Under the pieces are notes generated by a model. That model ran no database searches, was not told the DNA's origin, and worked only from the letters and a program-made list of their open reading frames with translations. DNA of 6,067 nt. Origin: a bacterium (GTDB taxonomy: Bacteria; Latescibacterota; UBA2968). The stretch lies in assembly GCA_027296045.1 (NCBI GenBank), contig JAPUJS010000580.1, positions 1-6,067 of the forward strand. The letters run 5' to 3'. This document shows, one piece after another, positions 1 to 6,067 of this stretch (positions are counted from its first letter, which is position 1; each line of letters opens with the position of its first letter). Made by a program: the position numbers and the translations under genes.

Positions 1-864
1 TTCAAACCAGCCCCGAGCATTGTCAAAATCTGGCTCCCGTCGGTGCATCACCCCGTGCCAGTAGTTCGCGGCCTTGCTGTCCGATCCCACCGCCTGACAA
101 ATGGTGTGGGAGGTTTCCAGATCATCGTTTCTGTGATGCAACCCAGCAAGCACCAGATGCCCGTCGGGTTCTGAAACCAGAGTCAGATCTGAAAATAGGA
201 TTTCCAGGCCGCACCGATCCAGATAGGACTTCAAAAACCGATGCCGAACCCCTTCGGGCACCAGGACTCTTCGCCCTTCCACCTTTCCAAGTCGAGTTGC
301 CACATCGGTATGCCAAATGGCCAGATCATCGTCGATCATCCCCAGTCGCAACCCGCGGTGGATTAACCGGATGGCATATTCCCATAAAACCTCATCCACG
401 CTTCGATACGCACCGGCCTGGGTCGTCGCTTCTTTTGAAACCATTAGCGCCCCGGGGCCCCAGGGTGCGTGTAACAGGCAGCCGATTTGAAACCCGTAGG
501 TCTTCAGGGGAACAAATCCCACCGACACCGACCTCCCATTTTCCGATCGCCGGGTCATTTGATGGATACACCCGTCCAGAGAAGGGTCAGCTTGCACCTG
601 CCGAATTTGCCGTTCAAGTTTGTTGCTGTCCCAAACCACACCGGGTTCGACATGGACAATCCACTCGCCGGTTGCCTCCTCACGCGCCGCATTCAAGGCC
701 ACCGCATGGGCCCCCAGGGCCTGCGACACATACTCAATACGAACCACCTCGATCAAAGCCTGTGGATAGCTCTGGGCATCCATCGCGCGTTGGGTTTCTT
801 CAACAGCAGCGTCATCCACCCCCCTGACGGGAATGACAAACAAGACCGAAACTTTCTCCGACAT
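1..864 (-). CDS. GT2-like glycosyltransferase with a second C-terminal domain (partial at C terminus)
   Basis: The frame is open from ATG 864 to the window edge: 288 residues with no stop, so the C terminus lies outside. The N-terminal part follows the GT-A/family-2 plan: a first strand VSVLFVIPVRG (5-15), a helix with QSYP (31-34), then ALGAHAVALNAAREEATGEW (49-68), the pattern that precedes the nucleotide-sugar site. At the place where family members have a metal-binding DxD (context FLDADDxW), this protein has VEPGVVW (72-78), so the motif is not intact. The acceptor region looks kept: GPGALMVSKEA (137-146) and SVDEVLWEYAIRLIHRG (155-171). After about 237 a different segment begins, HLVLAGLHHRNDDLETSH, then YWHGVMHRREPDFDN (268-282), which resembles a conserved but uncharacterised bacterial domain (from memory). 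It could be an active transferase with altered metal binding or a catalytically dead relative. The ATG lies 11 bases after AAGGA, and the preceding gene's stop is in the same frame. Confidence 0.78.
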   Translation of the reverse strand, partial: MSEKVSVLFVIPVRGVDDAAVEETQRAMDAQSYPQALIEVVRIEYVSQALGAHAVALNAAREEATGEWIVHVEPGVVWDSNKLERQIRQVQADPSLDGCIHQMTRRSENGRSVSVGFVPLKTYGFQIGCLLHAPWGPGALMVSKEATTQAGAYRSVDEVLWEYAIRLIHRGLRLGMIDDDLAIWHTDVATRLGKVEGRRVLVPEGVRHRFLKSYLDRCGLEILFSDLTLVSEPDGHLVLAGLHHRNDDLETSHTICQAVGSDSKAANYWHGVMHRREPDFDNARGWFE

Positions 865-875
865 AAATCCATTTA

Positions 876-880
876 TCCTT
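876..880 (-). promoter_or_regulatory. Probable ribosome binding site of the glycosyltransferase-like gene
   Basis: AAGGA overlaps the stop codon of the upstream gene (TAA at 882-880) and lies 11 bases before ATG 864, a longer spacing than usual. The in-frame TAA at 882-880 rules out an earlier start, so 864 is the first ATG in the frame. Confidence 0.45.
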
Positions 881-1809
881 TATTGTACACCGGGTTCCGA
901 AAGCATTCCCCGAACCAATCCCCCTACTTCCGACGGGCCCATCTGGATCAATCGATCAATCCCCAGATTCTCGGCCACCGCCAGAGGGACGCACTCGTGA
1001 GCGGCAAGCCGATAGGCCTCTTCCACATTGTAATTGACACCCTGATACCGATAGAGATGGCCAAAACTTTCCAAAAGCCCCGAACGCCTCAGCGAATGCG
1101 TCACTCCCATTTTGAAATAATAGGATCGACGAATGCGTCCATCGCCCCACATCAGTGTTTCGGAATCTGGAACGTTGGCCATCGATTGTGCCAATTTTTC
1201 CTGTAAACGGTCCAATTTTTTATCGAAAACCCGAAGCAATTGCACCAACACAGATCGGTGCGCCTCATCCCGACTTTCCTGCAACATATCCTGAAGCACC
1301 AGGGCAGCTTTGCCATACAGCCGGTGTCGTTCTCGCCATTTTTCACCAAAGAGCGCCACCTCGGCTTCGTCGGCCTGCCTCGCAACGGTTTCCGGATCGA
1401 ATAATTCGTCTCCAACACAGGCATAATCGTCGTCCACACGGGCGATCTGAATGCCCACCAGCAGGGCCCGTTCGACGGCTTCTTGAAGGAGTTCCGAATC
1501 TCGCCGAACCACCGAGAGTCGGGGGTCTGGCTCGGGCTTGGCCACACGGCGCAACTCCTCGATCGGAAACCCCATTTGCCCCAATTCCTCCAGAGCAATT
1601 TCCCGATCCACGCCCAGCCGGTCCATCATCTCGACCAGCACATCCCGTTGCACCGTCGTTCTCCCACCCTCCTGCTGGGTCAGTTTCAACACTTCCTGGG
1701 CGGTTTGCACGCTGTCAAACCGCTCTTTGTCAACCGACGATTTTGGACCGCCAGTCAACTTCCAGATCATTGCTGCAATCAACACAAATCCCAGAATAAC
1801 CAGGTACAT
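880..1809 (-). CDS. Hypothetical membrane-anchored helical protein
   Basis: I do not recognise this 309-residue protein. It opens with one hydrophobic helix (residues 1-17, MYLVILGFVLIAAMIWK) and then becomes hydrophilic and mostly helix-like, with many Glu, Arg and Leu. A segment at about 53-92 (DVLVEMMDRLGVDREIALEELG, shortened here to its features) reads like a small helical repeat. Residues 175-212 form a leucine- and charge-rich stretch (LLRVFDKKLDRLQEKL) that could be a coiled coil. An aromatic cluster RRSYYFKMG lies at 227-235 and HLYRYQGVNYN at 251-261. No catalytic motif or secretion signal cleavage site is evident. Positive charge follows the helix, which by the positive-inside rule favours a cytoplasmic body. 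Start: ATG 1809 has AAGGA 5 bases upstream; an ATG at 1872 touching the permease stop (TAATG) has no ribosome site and would add 21 atypical residues. The gene follows the permease by 62 bases and precedes the glycosyltransferase by 15, so co-transcription is likely; a link to transport is unproven. Confidence 0.82.
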   Translation of the reverse strand: MYLVILGFVLIAAMIWKLTGGPKSSVDKERFDSVQTAQEVLKLTQQEGGRTTVQRDVLVEMMDRLGVDREIALEELGQMGFPIEELRRVAKPEPDPRLSVVRRDSELLQEAVERALLVGIQIARVDDDYACVGDELFDPETVARQADEAEVALFGEKWRERHRLYGKAALVLQDMLQESRDEAHRSVLVQLLRVFDKKLDRLQEKLAQSMANVPDSETLMWGDGRIRRSYYFKMGVTHSLRRSGLLESFGHLYRYQGVNYNVEEAYRLAAHECVPLAVAENLGIDRLIQMGPSEVGGLVRGMLSEPGVQ

Positions 1810-1814
1810 ATGCT

Positions 1815-1819
1815 TCCTT
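1815..1819 (-). promoter_or_regulatory. Ribosome binding site deciding the start of the hypothetical membrane protein
   Basis: The minus strand reads TAAGGAAGCATATG: AAGGA lies 5 bases before ATG 1809. The competing ATG at 1872 is preceded by pyrimidine-rich, non-matching sequence. Confidence 0.65.
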
Positions 1820-1871
1820 ATTCCAAAAAACACAAAGACCAAAATGCACTGCCTGTGCCACAGGGAGGCCA

Positions 1872-3560
1872 TTATACGCGAAACAACTCACCCATTCGTT
1901 GCCCCAGAAAACGCCCGGTCAAAAAGAGACTTGCCATGAGAAGCACCATCGCAAAAACGCCCATGGCGCTGGCCAGATAAGGCCCATCGGCAATACGACC
2001 GGACAATACATAAATCGCCTTGGTGATGGGATAATACTCGCTTTTGAGCGCCAACACCAGACTGTCACTGACTTCCAGCATCGCAAACGAAAAACACAGA
2101 ATGCCGCCCGCTACCAGGTTGGCCAGAATCAACGGGAATGTGATCTGAATCATGGTTTGCAAACGCGACGCCCCCAGATTCTGGGCCGCCTCTTCCAGAG
2201 TCACACTGGTCTGTTGAAACCCCGCATAGGCCGCACGAACCATATAGGGCAAGCGCCGCACCGCATAGGCAATGACCAGGAGTGGCACGGGGTAGTGGCG
2301 GGCATCCAAGAACGTGCCCGAATAGCCCGCCAGATATCCAAAAGCCAACACAAGCCCCGGCAAAGCCAGGGGCAACATCGCAGCTCCGTCCAACACCCCT
2401 TTAAAAGGCACCCGGGTCCGGGTTAAAATATAGGCAATCGCAATCCCCAGAACAATATCGAGACCCGTGCTCAACACACTCAAAAACAGGCTCATCCGAA
2501 TACTGGACGCCGACATCGGATGGTCGAATACCATGCTATAAAATTCGCCCGTCACCGCCTGGGGCAAAACCGACATAAACCAGCGGTCGGTAACCGAGGT
2601 CAAAACCACACTCAGGTGGGGTATAACAGCCACGCCGGTGATCGACAGCATCGACACGTAAATCAAGGCCGTCACGCCCGAAGAGGCCTGCCGGGTGCCG
2701 GAGGACACGGGCCCCCGGGCAATCATCTCATATCGCCGGTTGCCCAGAAGGGCTTTGGACAAATAAAAGAAAGACACCGTCACAACCAGCAAAAATACCA
2801 CCAGCGCATAGGCCATAGGGTTTTCGTTAATATCGGAAATGGAATTGAAAATCTGCACAGCCACCACTTCCCGATAGTTGAAAATGAGCGGCGTGCCCAA
2901 ATCCGTAAAGGCCCAGATAAACACAATAATCGCCCCGGCAAAATATCCGGGCATCATCAATGGAAACGTCACCGTCCGAAAAAGCCGAAACCCTTTGCTG
3001 CCCATATTCCGAGCCGCTTCTTCCAGACTGGGATCGATGTTGCTCAGAGCAGCAGCCACGTTTAGGTACATAATCGGATAGAGGTGTAAAACCTCCAGGA
3101 TCACCACCCCCACAAACCCCCCGCCTCCAAACCAATCGATGGGCTGGTCAATCACCCCCAACTTGAGCAAAAGCAAATTGATGGATCCAAACCGGGCAAA
3201 CATCTGCTTCATCCCGATGGCACCCACAAAAGGTGGCAGCACCATTGGAACCAGAATCAACCCGTTCATCATCCCTTTGCCTGGGAATTCGTGGCGCACC
3301 AGCAAAAAAGCAAGCGGCAAACTCAGTAGCGTGGTGGCCAGCGTGGTTACCATTCCCAGCCGAAAACTATTCAAAATGGCTTCCTGATAAACCGGACTGG
3401 TCAACATCAGTTCATAAAACGTCAGACGAAACGACCCGTCCACATAAACCGACCGGACAATCGCATACCACAGCGGATAGACCAGGAATAAAATAAAAAA
3501 GACTCCCAGACCCAGCAAAAAAATCACCATAGTAGGCGTCAGGTCAAATCGCCTCAGCAC
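1872..3560 (-). CDS. Fused two-domain ABC transporter permease, FbpB/ThiP type
   Basis: This 562-residue inner-membrane protein forms the translocation channel of the importer. It holds two MetI-like permease halves in one chain. The first (about residues 11-270) begins with a signal-anchor helix and contains the EAA loop EEAARNMGSKGFRLF with downstream FPLMMPG (180-205). The second (about 300-550) contains EEAAQNLGASRLQTM with FPLIL (456-479). About twelve hydrophobic segments are visible, as in FbpB/AfuB ferric-iron permeases, ThiP (thiamine) and 2-aminoethylphosphonate permeases. The start is GTG 3560, giving MLRRFDLTPT, chosen for its strong ribosome site; an ATG at 3530 would remove the first ten residues. 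Both EAA loops are intact, so the protein should dock the upstream-encoded ATPase, whose gene overlaps this one by 17 bases, a sign of coupled translation. Ferric iron is the default guess for this architecture, but the substrate is not visible in the sequence. Confidence 0.93.
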   Translation of the reverse strand: MLRRFDLTPTMVIFLLGLGVFFILFLVYPLWYAIVRSVYVDGSFRLTFYELMLTSPVYQEAILNSFRLGMVTTLATTLLSLPLAFLLVRHEFPGKGMMNGLILVPMVLPPFVGAIGMKQMFARFGSINLLLLKLGVIDQPIDWFGGGGFVGVVILEVLHLYPIMYLNVAAALSNIDPSLEEAARNMGSKGFRLFRTVTFPLMMPGYFAGAIIVFIWAFTDLGTPLIFNYREVVAVQIFNSISDINENPMAYALVVFLLVVTVSFFYLSKALLGNRRYEMIARGPVSSGTRQASSGVTALIYVSMLSITGVAVIPHLSVVLTSVTDRWFMSVLPQAVTGEFYSMVFDHPMSASSIRMSLFLSVLSTGLDIVLGIAIAYILTRTRVPFKGVLDGAAMLPLALPGLVLAFGYLAGYSGTFLDARHYPVPLLVIAYAVRRLPYMVRAAYAGFQQTSVTLEEAAQNLGASRLQTMIQITFPLILANLVAGGILCFSFAMLEVSDSLVLALKSEYYPITKAIYVLSGRIADGPYLASAMGVFAMVLLMASLFLTGRFLGQRMGELFRV

Positions 3561-4644
3561 GGGCCCTCCCCTCGTCCGGCAATATCACAACCCGCCGGGG
3601 ACGAAACCGCAGTCGAACTTCATCCCCAACCTTGGCCTGCTGTTCCATAGGGTCGTATTCTACCATCTTGACCTGTGTACCGTCTACCAGTTCGACAATA
3701 TACTGCTCCACTTCCCCTAAATAGATCACCTGACGCACCTGCCCCGAGACCACGTTTTCACCTTCTGAAGGCTCGCCCCTCAAAAAATCCAGCGCCTCGG
3801 GACGCATCGAGCAAAGCACCCGGTCTCCTTTTTGAAGCCCATCTTCCGATGCCTGCCCCCTGATTTCGCCCACAGACGTCGAAACACTCAAAATTTCGCC
3901 ATCTGCAACCGTCACTTCACCGCCGATCAAATTGATCTCCCCAATAAAATCGGCCACAAAGCGGTTATTTGGCCTTGCATAAAGCGCTCTCGGATGGTCT
4001 ACCTGGGCAACCCGTCCCATCTGCATCACCGCAATACGGTCTCCCATAGCCAGGGCTTCTCTCTGATCGTGGGTCACATAAATCATCGTCACACCCAGCT
4101 TCTGATGCAACTCCTGGAGCTGCTGTCGCATCTCCAGGCGCAACCGGGCATCCAAATTGGAAAGCGGCTCGTCCATCAACACCACATCCGGCTCAATCAC
4201 CAGGGCCCGGGCCAGGGCCACGCGCTGTTGCTGCCCGCCCGACAGTTGATTGGGCGAGCGCTCCACATAGCCCTCCATTTTTACCATCTCCAGGGCCTGT
4301 GTGACGCGATGCCGACGTTCCTCTGGGGCCACATTGCGCATCGACAGCCCGTATTCCACGTTCTTCCACACCGTCATGTGGGGCCACAACGCATAGTTCT
4401 GAAACACCATCCCTGTATTGCGCTTGTGGGGAGGCACATCGGTCACATCCCGCCCATCAAACAGGATGCGCCCCCCTTCGGGCTGATAAAATCCCGCCAA
4501 AATACGCAACAAGGTGGTCTTTCCACAGCCCGACGGACCCAACAAAAAGAAAAACTCCCCCTTCCGGACCTCCAGGCTCACCCGCTCGAGGGCAACCACA
4601 TTGTCAAATCGTTTGGTAATATTGTCGATGGTAACGCTAACCAT
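3544..4644 (-). CDS. ABC transporter ATP-binding protein, FbpC/PotA type
   Basis: This 366-residue cytoplasmic ATPase powers the permease encoded just downstream. All nucleotide-binding motifs are present: Walker A GPSGCGKTT (36-44), Q-loop Q82 in VFQNYALWPHMT, signature LSGGQQQR (134-141), Walker B VVLMDEP (154-160), D-loop SNLD (162-165) and H-loop H192 in YVTHD. The region after about residue 240 is a TOBE-like regulatory domain (CSMRPEAL at 278-285, YLGEVEQYIVEL at 308-319). Length and architecture match FbpC (ferric iron), PotA (spermidine), UgpC/MalK-like and phosphonate ATPases; the next-door FbpB-like permease favours the iron/thiamine branch. Start choice: ATG 4644 has a GGAGG site 4 bases upstream and begins directly with the conserved first strand (VTIDNITKRF). 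An in-frame ATG at 4734 would lie inside the CorA-like gene and add about 30 unrelated residues. The gene overlaps the permease start by 17 bases. The ATPase call is firm; the substrate is inferred. Confidence 0.95.
   Translation of the reverse strand: MVSVTIDNITKRFDNVVALERVSLEVRKGEFFFLLGPSGCGKTTLLRILAGFYQPEGGRILFDGRDVTDVPPHKRNTGMVFQNYALWPHMTVWKNVEYGLSMRNVAPEERRHRVTQALEMVKMEGYVERSPNQLSGGQQQRVALARALVIEPDVVLMDEPLSNLDARLRLEMRQQLQELHQKLGVTMIYVTHDQREALAMGDRIAVMQMGRVAQVDHPRALYARPNNRFVADFIGEINLIGGEVTVADGEILSVSTSVGEIRGQASEDGLQKGDRVLCSMRPEALDFLRGEPSEGENVVSGQVRQVIYLGEVEQYIVELVDGTQVKMVEYDPMEQQAKVGDEVRLRFRPRRVVILPDEGRARAEAI
3565..3572 (-). promoter_or_regulatory. Ribosome binding site of the permease, inside the ATPase gene
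   Basis: The minus strand reads AGGGGAGGGCCCGTG: a strong AGGGGAGG 4 bases before GTG 3560. It lies inside the last codons of the ATPase gene and supports the GTG start over the downstream ATG at 3530. Confidence 0.75.
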
Positions 4645-4648
4645 GAGC

Positions 4649-4653
4649 CCTCC
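4649..4653 (-). promoter_or_regulatory. Ribosome binding site deciding the ATPase start
   Basis: The minus strand reads GGGGGAGGGCTCATG: a perfect GGAGG core 4 bases before ATG 4644. This supports the 4644 start over the longer alternative. Confidence 0.8.
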
Positions 4654-4702
4654 CCCACCATCAGTATAGAAACACGCATCCGAAACAGATGGGCAGGGTG
4701 GA

Positions 4703-5662
4703 TTAAAACCACCCCTTCTTCTTGAAAATACCAAGCGTCAAGCCCCCTGCAACCACCATTGCGCCCAGCACACTGTAAAAAATCCGGGGGTCGTTGAACC
4801 AGAGAAGGGTGCCAAAATGGATCCCCGCCAACCATAAAAGAGGCATCAAGGTCACCCCACACACGGCCAAAACCCGAACCGCTCGGTCTGTCCGGTTGGC
4901 CGCCAGGGCCTGATAGACGGACAAGGCACCAGATACGCGATCTTTCAAGCGTTCTCCCGACTGGGTCACGCGAACCAGGTGATCGTAAATATCCCGGAAA
5001 TACACGCGATTTTCTTCCGAAAACCAGGGCAACTTGCCTGTACTCATTTGCCGGAGAATCTCCTGCTGCAAACGTCCCACCCGTTCCAGGTGAAAGGCTT
5101 CCTGATGCAGGTGCAATGCCTTTTGAATATCTCCTTGGCCAGGCGTGTTCAAAAGCACGATTTCCAGGTCTTCCATCCGCCCTTCCAGGTCTTCCACGGC
5201 AGGCATATAGTTGTCTACCATACTATCCAAGATACTGTGCAACAACCAATCGGGCGATCGGAGCAAAGAACCGGGGGTTTTGGCCACCTGTCCCCGGGAG
5301 TCAAAAATTCCCTTCACATGTTTCTTGTGATGGGTAACCAGATAATGATCGCCGATAAAGATGCCCACTTCCACCGTCTCAAATCTCTCTTGCAAAATCT
5401 CAGTATCGACGGCGTGGAGCATCAAAAACAGGGTCTCGTCGTACACATCCACCTTGGGCAAATGATTGCCGTGAATACAGTCTTCGGCCGCCAGTATATG
5501 AAACCCGAAAATCCCGCCCAGGACGCCCACCTCTTCGTCGGTCGGATCCTCCAAATCCACCCAGATCATGCGCCCCCGATCGTCCAGGTGTCGGGGCAGC
5601 TCGACAATGCCGGGCGTCTCCATTCGATTTGATTCTCGCGAGTAAGAAAAAATTCGGATCAT
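4703..5662 (-). CDS. CorA-family divalent-cation channel-like protein lacking the GMN motif
   Basis: The protein has 319 residues, close to the usual 316 or so of CorA. It begins MIRIFSYSR at ATG 5662, the first start after the upstream stop; longer starts would run into the preceding gene. The N-terminal cytoplasmic alpha/beta domain has the typical MIWVDLEDPTDEEV segment (residues 32-45), then a long helical stalk with the family-like YFRDIYDHLVRV (221-232). Two membrane helices lie at about 262-288 and 294-313, and the end KKKGWF is characteristic of CorA. Family members normally have a GMN tripeptide at the end of the first helix (context GIYGMNF) that forms the ion selectivity filter. 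Here the aligned stretch reads LAGIHFGTLLW (279-288 region), so GMN is missing, and the usual acidic MPEL-like loop is replaced by FNDPRIF. Family membership is secure; Mg2+ or Co2+ transport is not, and the ion could differ or the protein may have another role. Its position within an ABC-importer operon is unusual. Confidence 0.87.
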   Translation of the reverse strand: MIRIFSYSRESNRMETPGIVELPRHLDDRGRMIWVDLEDPTDEEVGVLGGIFGFHILAAEDCIHGNHLPKVDVYDETLFLMLHAVDTEILQERFETVEVGIFIGDHYLVTHHKKHVKGIFDSRGQVAKTPGSLLRSPDWLLHSILDSMVDNYMPAVEDLEGRMEDLEIVLLNTPGQGDIQKALHLHQEAFHLERVGRLQQEILRQMSTGKLPWFSEENRVYFRDIYDHLVRVTQSGERLKDRVSGALSVYQALAANRTDRAVRVLAVCGVTLMPLLWLAGIHFGTLLWFNDPRIFYSVLGAMVVAGGLTLGIFKKKGWF

Positions 5663-5664
5663 AA

Positions 5665-5669
5665 TCCCT
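5665..5669 (-). promoter_or_regulatory. Weak ribosome binding site of the CorA-like gene, overlapping the upstream stop
   Basis: The minus strand reads TAGGGATTATG: the AGGGA match overlaps the TAG stop of the upstream gene and lies only 2 bases from the ATG. The spacing is tight, which fits translation coupled to the preceding gene. Confidence 0.4.
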
Positions 5670-6067
5670 ACACCCTGCGCATATACCAAAGATAAACCAC
5701 CATCGCCCCGGCAATGCCCACCGGAAAAAATAACGTGAAGAAATTCATGGCCTGGATCAAAAAAGGCTCCTGGGGCTCTCCATATTTTTTTCGTGCAAAA
5801 GCCGTCCAGGCAGCTATGGTCCGGCTGCGAAATTCTGGATTGCGCCATTTTTTGCCCAGGTCCAAGGCCTCTGCTTCGGACACAGGAGGTTTGGAAAGAG
5901 ATTGGATCTCTTCTTTTGTCACCCCGTCTTCCATCGCCTGTGTCCAGGCCGATCGAAGCACACGGTGGGAATCGATAATCAAAACGCCGATCAAATCATT
6001 TAAGACACCCCACCGCCCCCCTCCCCGAGCAGAATCGTATTGAAGGTCCGATTTCCACTCAAAAGGA
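5668..6067 (-). CDS. Probable ABC-transporter solute-binding protein, C-terminal part with membrane anchor (partial)
   Basis: The minus-strand frame is open from the window edge (6067) to a TAG at 5670-5668, about 132 codons with no ATG in frame, so the start lies outside the window; a TTG at 5994 is only an internal leucine candidate. The segment RWGVLNDLIGVLIIDSH followed by LRSAW resembles the C-terminal lobe of family-1 extracellular binding proteins of the iron/thiamine type, where a similar 'N-x-x-I-G-x-x-x-x-D-x-H-x-x-L-x-x-A-W' run occurs (recalled, not searched). A charged helical stretch follows (KKWRNPEFRSRT). The protein ends in one strong transmembrane helix (about FFTLFFPVGIAGAMVVYLWY) and then MRRV, so by the positive-inside rule the binding domain would lie outside the membrane and the tail inside. 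Only 5 bases separate it from the CorA-like gene, and the ATPase and permease follow. It would capture substrate for that transporter. The identity rests on a short fragment plus context; any other C-terminally anchored exported protein is possible. Confidence 0.55.
   Translation of the reverse strand, partial: PFEWKSDLQYDSARGGGRWGVLNDLIGVLIIDSHRVLRSAWTQAMEDGVTKEEIQSLSKPPVSEAEALDLGKKWRNPEFRSRTIAAWTAFARKKYGEPQEPFLIQAMNFFTLFFPVGIAGAMVVYLWYMRRV

Noticed and set aside
753..872. An out-of-frame ATG at 872, closer to the AAGGA site than the glycosyltransferase start, opening a 39-codon frame.
   Set aside because: The product is short, has no recognisable features and lies wholly over the glycosyltransferase coding frame; most likely chance.
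487..1206. A plus-strand open frame spanning the junction of the two last genes.
   Set aside because: Antisense to two better supported coding frames, with low-complexity composition and no motif.
1852..1864. A small inverted repeat CCTGT-GCC-ACAGG between the permease and the hypothetical gene, followed on the minus strand by T-rich sequence.
   Set aside because: The stem is only 5 base pairs and the T run begins well downstream and is interrupted, so it is not a credible terminator.
1810..1872. A longer start for the hypothetical protein at ATG 1872, overlapping the permease stop as TAATG.
   Set aside because: No ribosome site precedes it, the added 21 residues look unlike a real N terminus, and ATG 1809 has a good AAGGA. 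It stays possible through translational coupling.
4645..4702. The 58-base gap between the CorA-like gene and the ATPase as a possible promoter or terminator.
   Set aside because: Apart from the ATPase ribosome site I see no hairpin with a T run and no convincing -35/-10 pair.
3832..4725. A long open frame on the plus strand opposite the ATPase gene.
   Set aside because: It is the antisense shadow of a gene with all ABC ATPase motifs; its translation is His/Gln-rich and resembles no protein family.

Overview
The window carries a single block of six closely packed genes, all on the minus strand, so transcription runs from high to low coordinates. It looks bacterial: Shine-Dalgarno sites of the GGAGG or AAGGA type precede most starts, genes are separated by 62 bases or less, and one pair overlaps. 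The sequence alone does not fix the phylum. The membrane-anchored binding protein and the unusual C-terminal domain on the glycosyltransferase remind me of uncultured environmental phyla (Latescibacteria- or Poribacteria-like), but that is a memory-based guess.

Layout in transcription order. (1) 6067-5668: the C-terminal part of a probable ABC-transporter solute-binding protein, cut by the window edge and ending in a transmembrane anchor. (2) 5662-4703: a CorA-family two-TM channel protein whose hallmark GMN motif is absent. (3) 4644-3544: an FbpC/PotA-type ABC ATPase with a TOBE-like C-terminal domain. (4) 3560-1872: a fused two-domain FbpB/ThiP-type permease with two EAA loops. (5) 1809-880: an unrecognised 309-residue protein with an N-terminal membrane helix and a helical, charged body. 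(6) 864-1: a GT2-like glycosyltransferase, open at the window edge, with a degenerate DxD position and a second C-terminal domain containing an MHRREPDF-type motif.

Genes 1, 3 and 4 would form a complete importer: a membrane-tethered binding protein, an ATPase and a permease with both transmembrane halves fused. Ferric iron is the most usual substrate for this architecture, but thiamine, sugar phosphates, phosphonates and polyamines are also carried by relatives. The CorA-like gene lies between the binding protein and the ATPase, so it is likely co-expressed with the importer. The last two genes follow without an obvious terminator and are probably co-transcribed, but their link to transport is unknown.

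I saw no RNA gene, insertion sequence, CRISPR array, long repeat, convincing promoter or terminator. No gene-free stretch exceeds 62 bases. The most noteworthy points are the GMN-less CorA inside an importer operon, the C-terminally anchored binding protein, and the two-domain glycosyltransferase-like protein that has lost its DxD motif.
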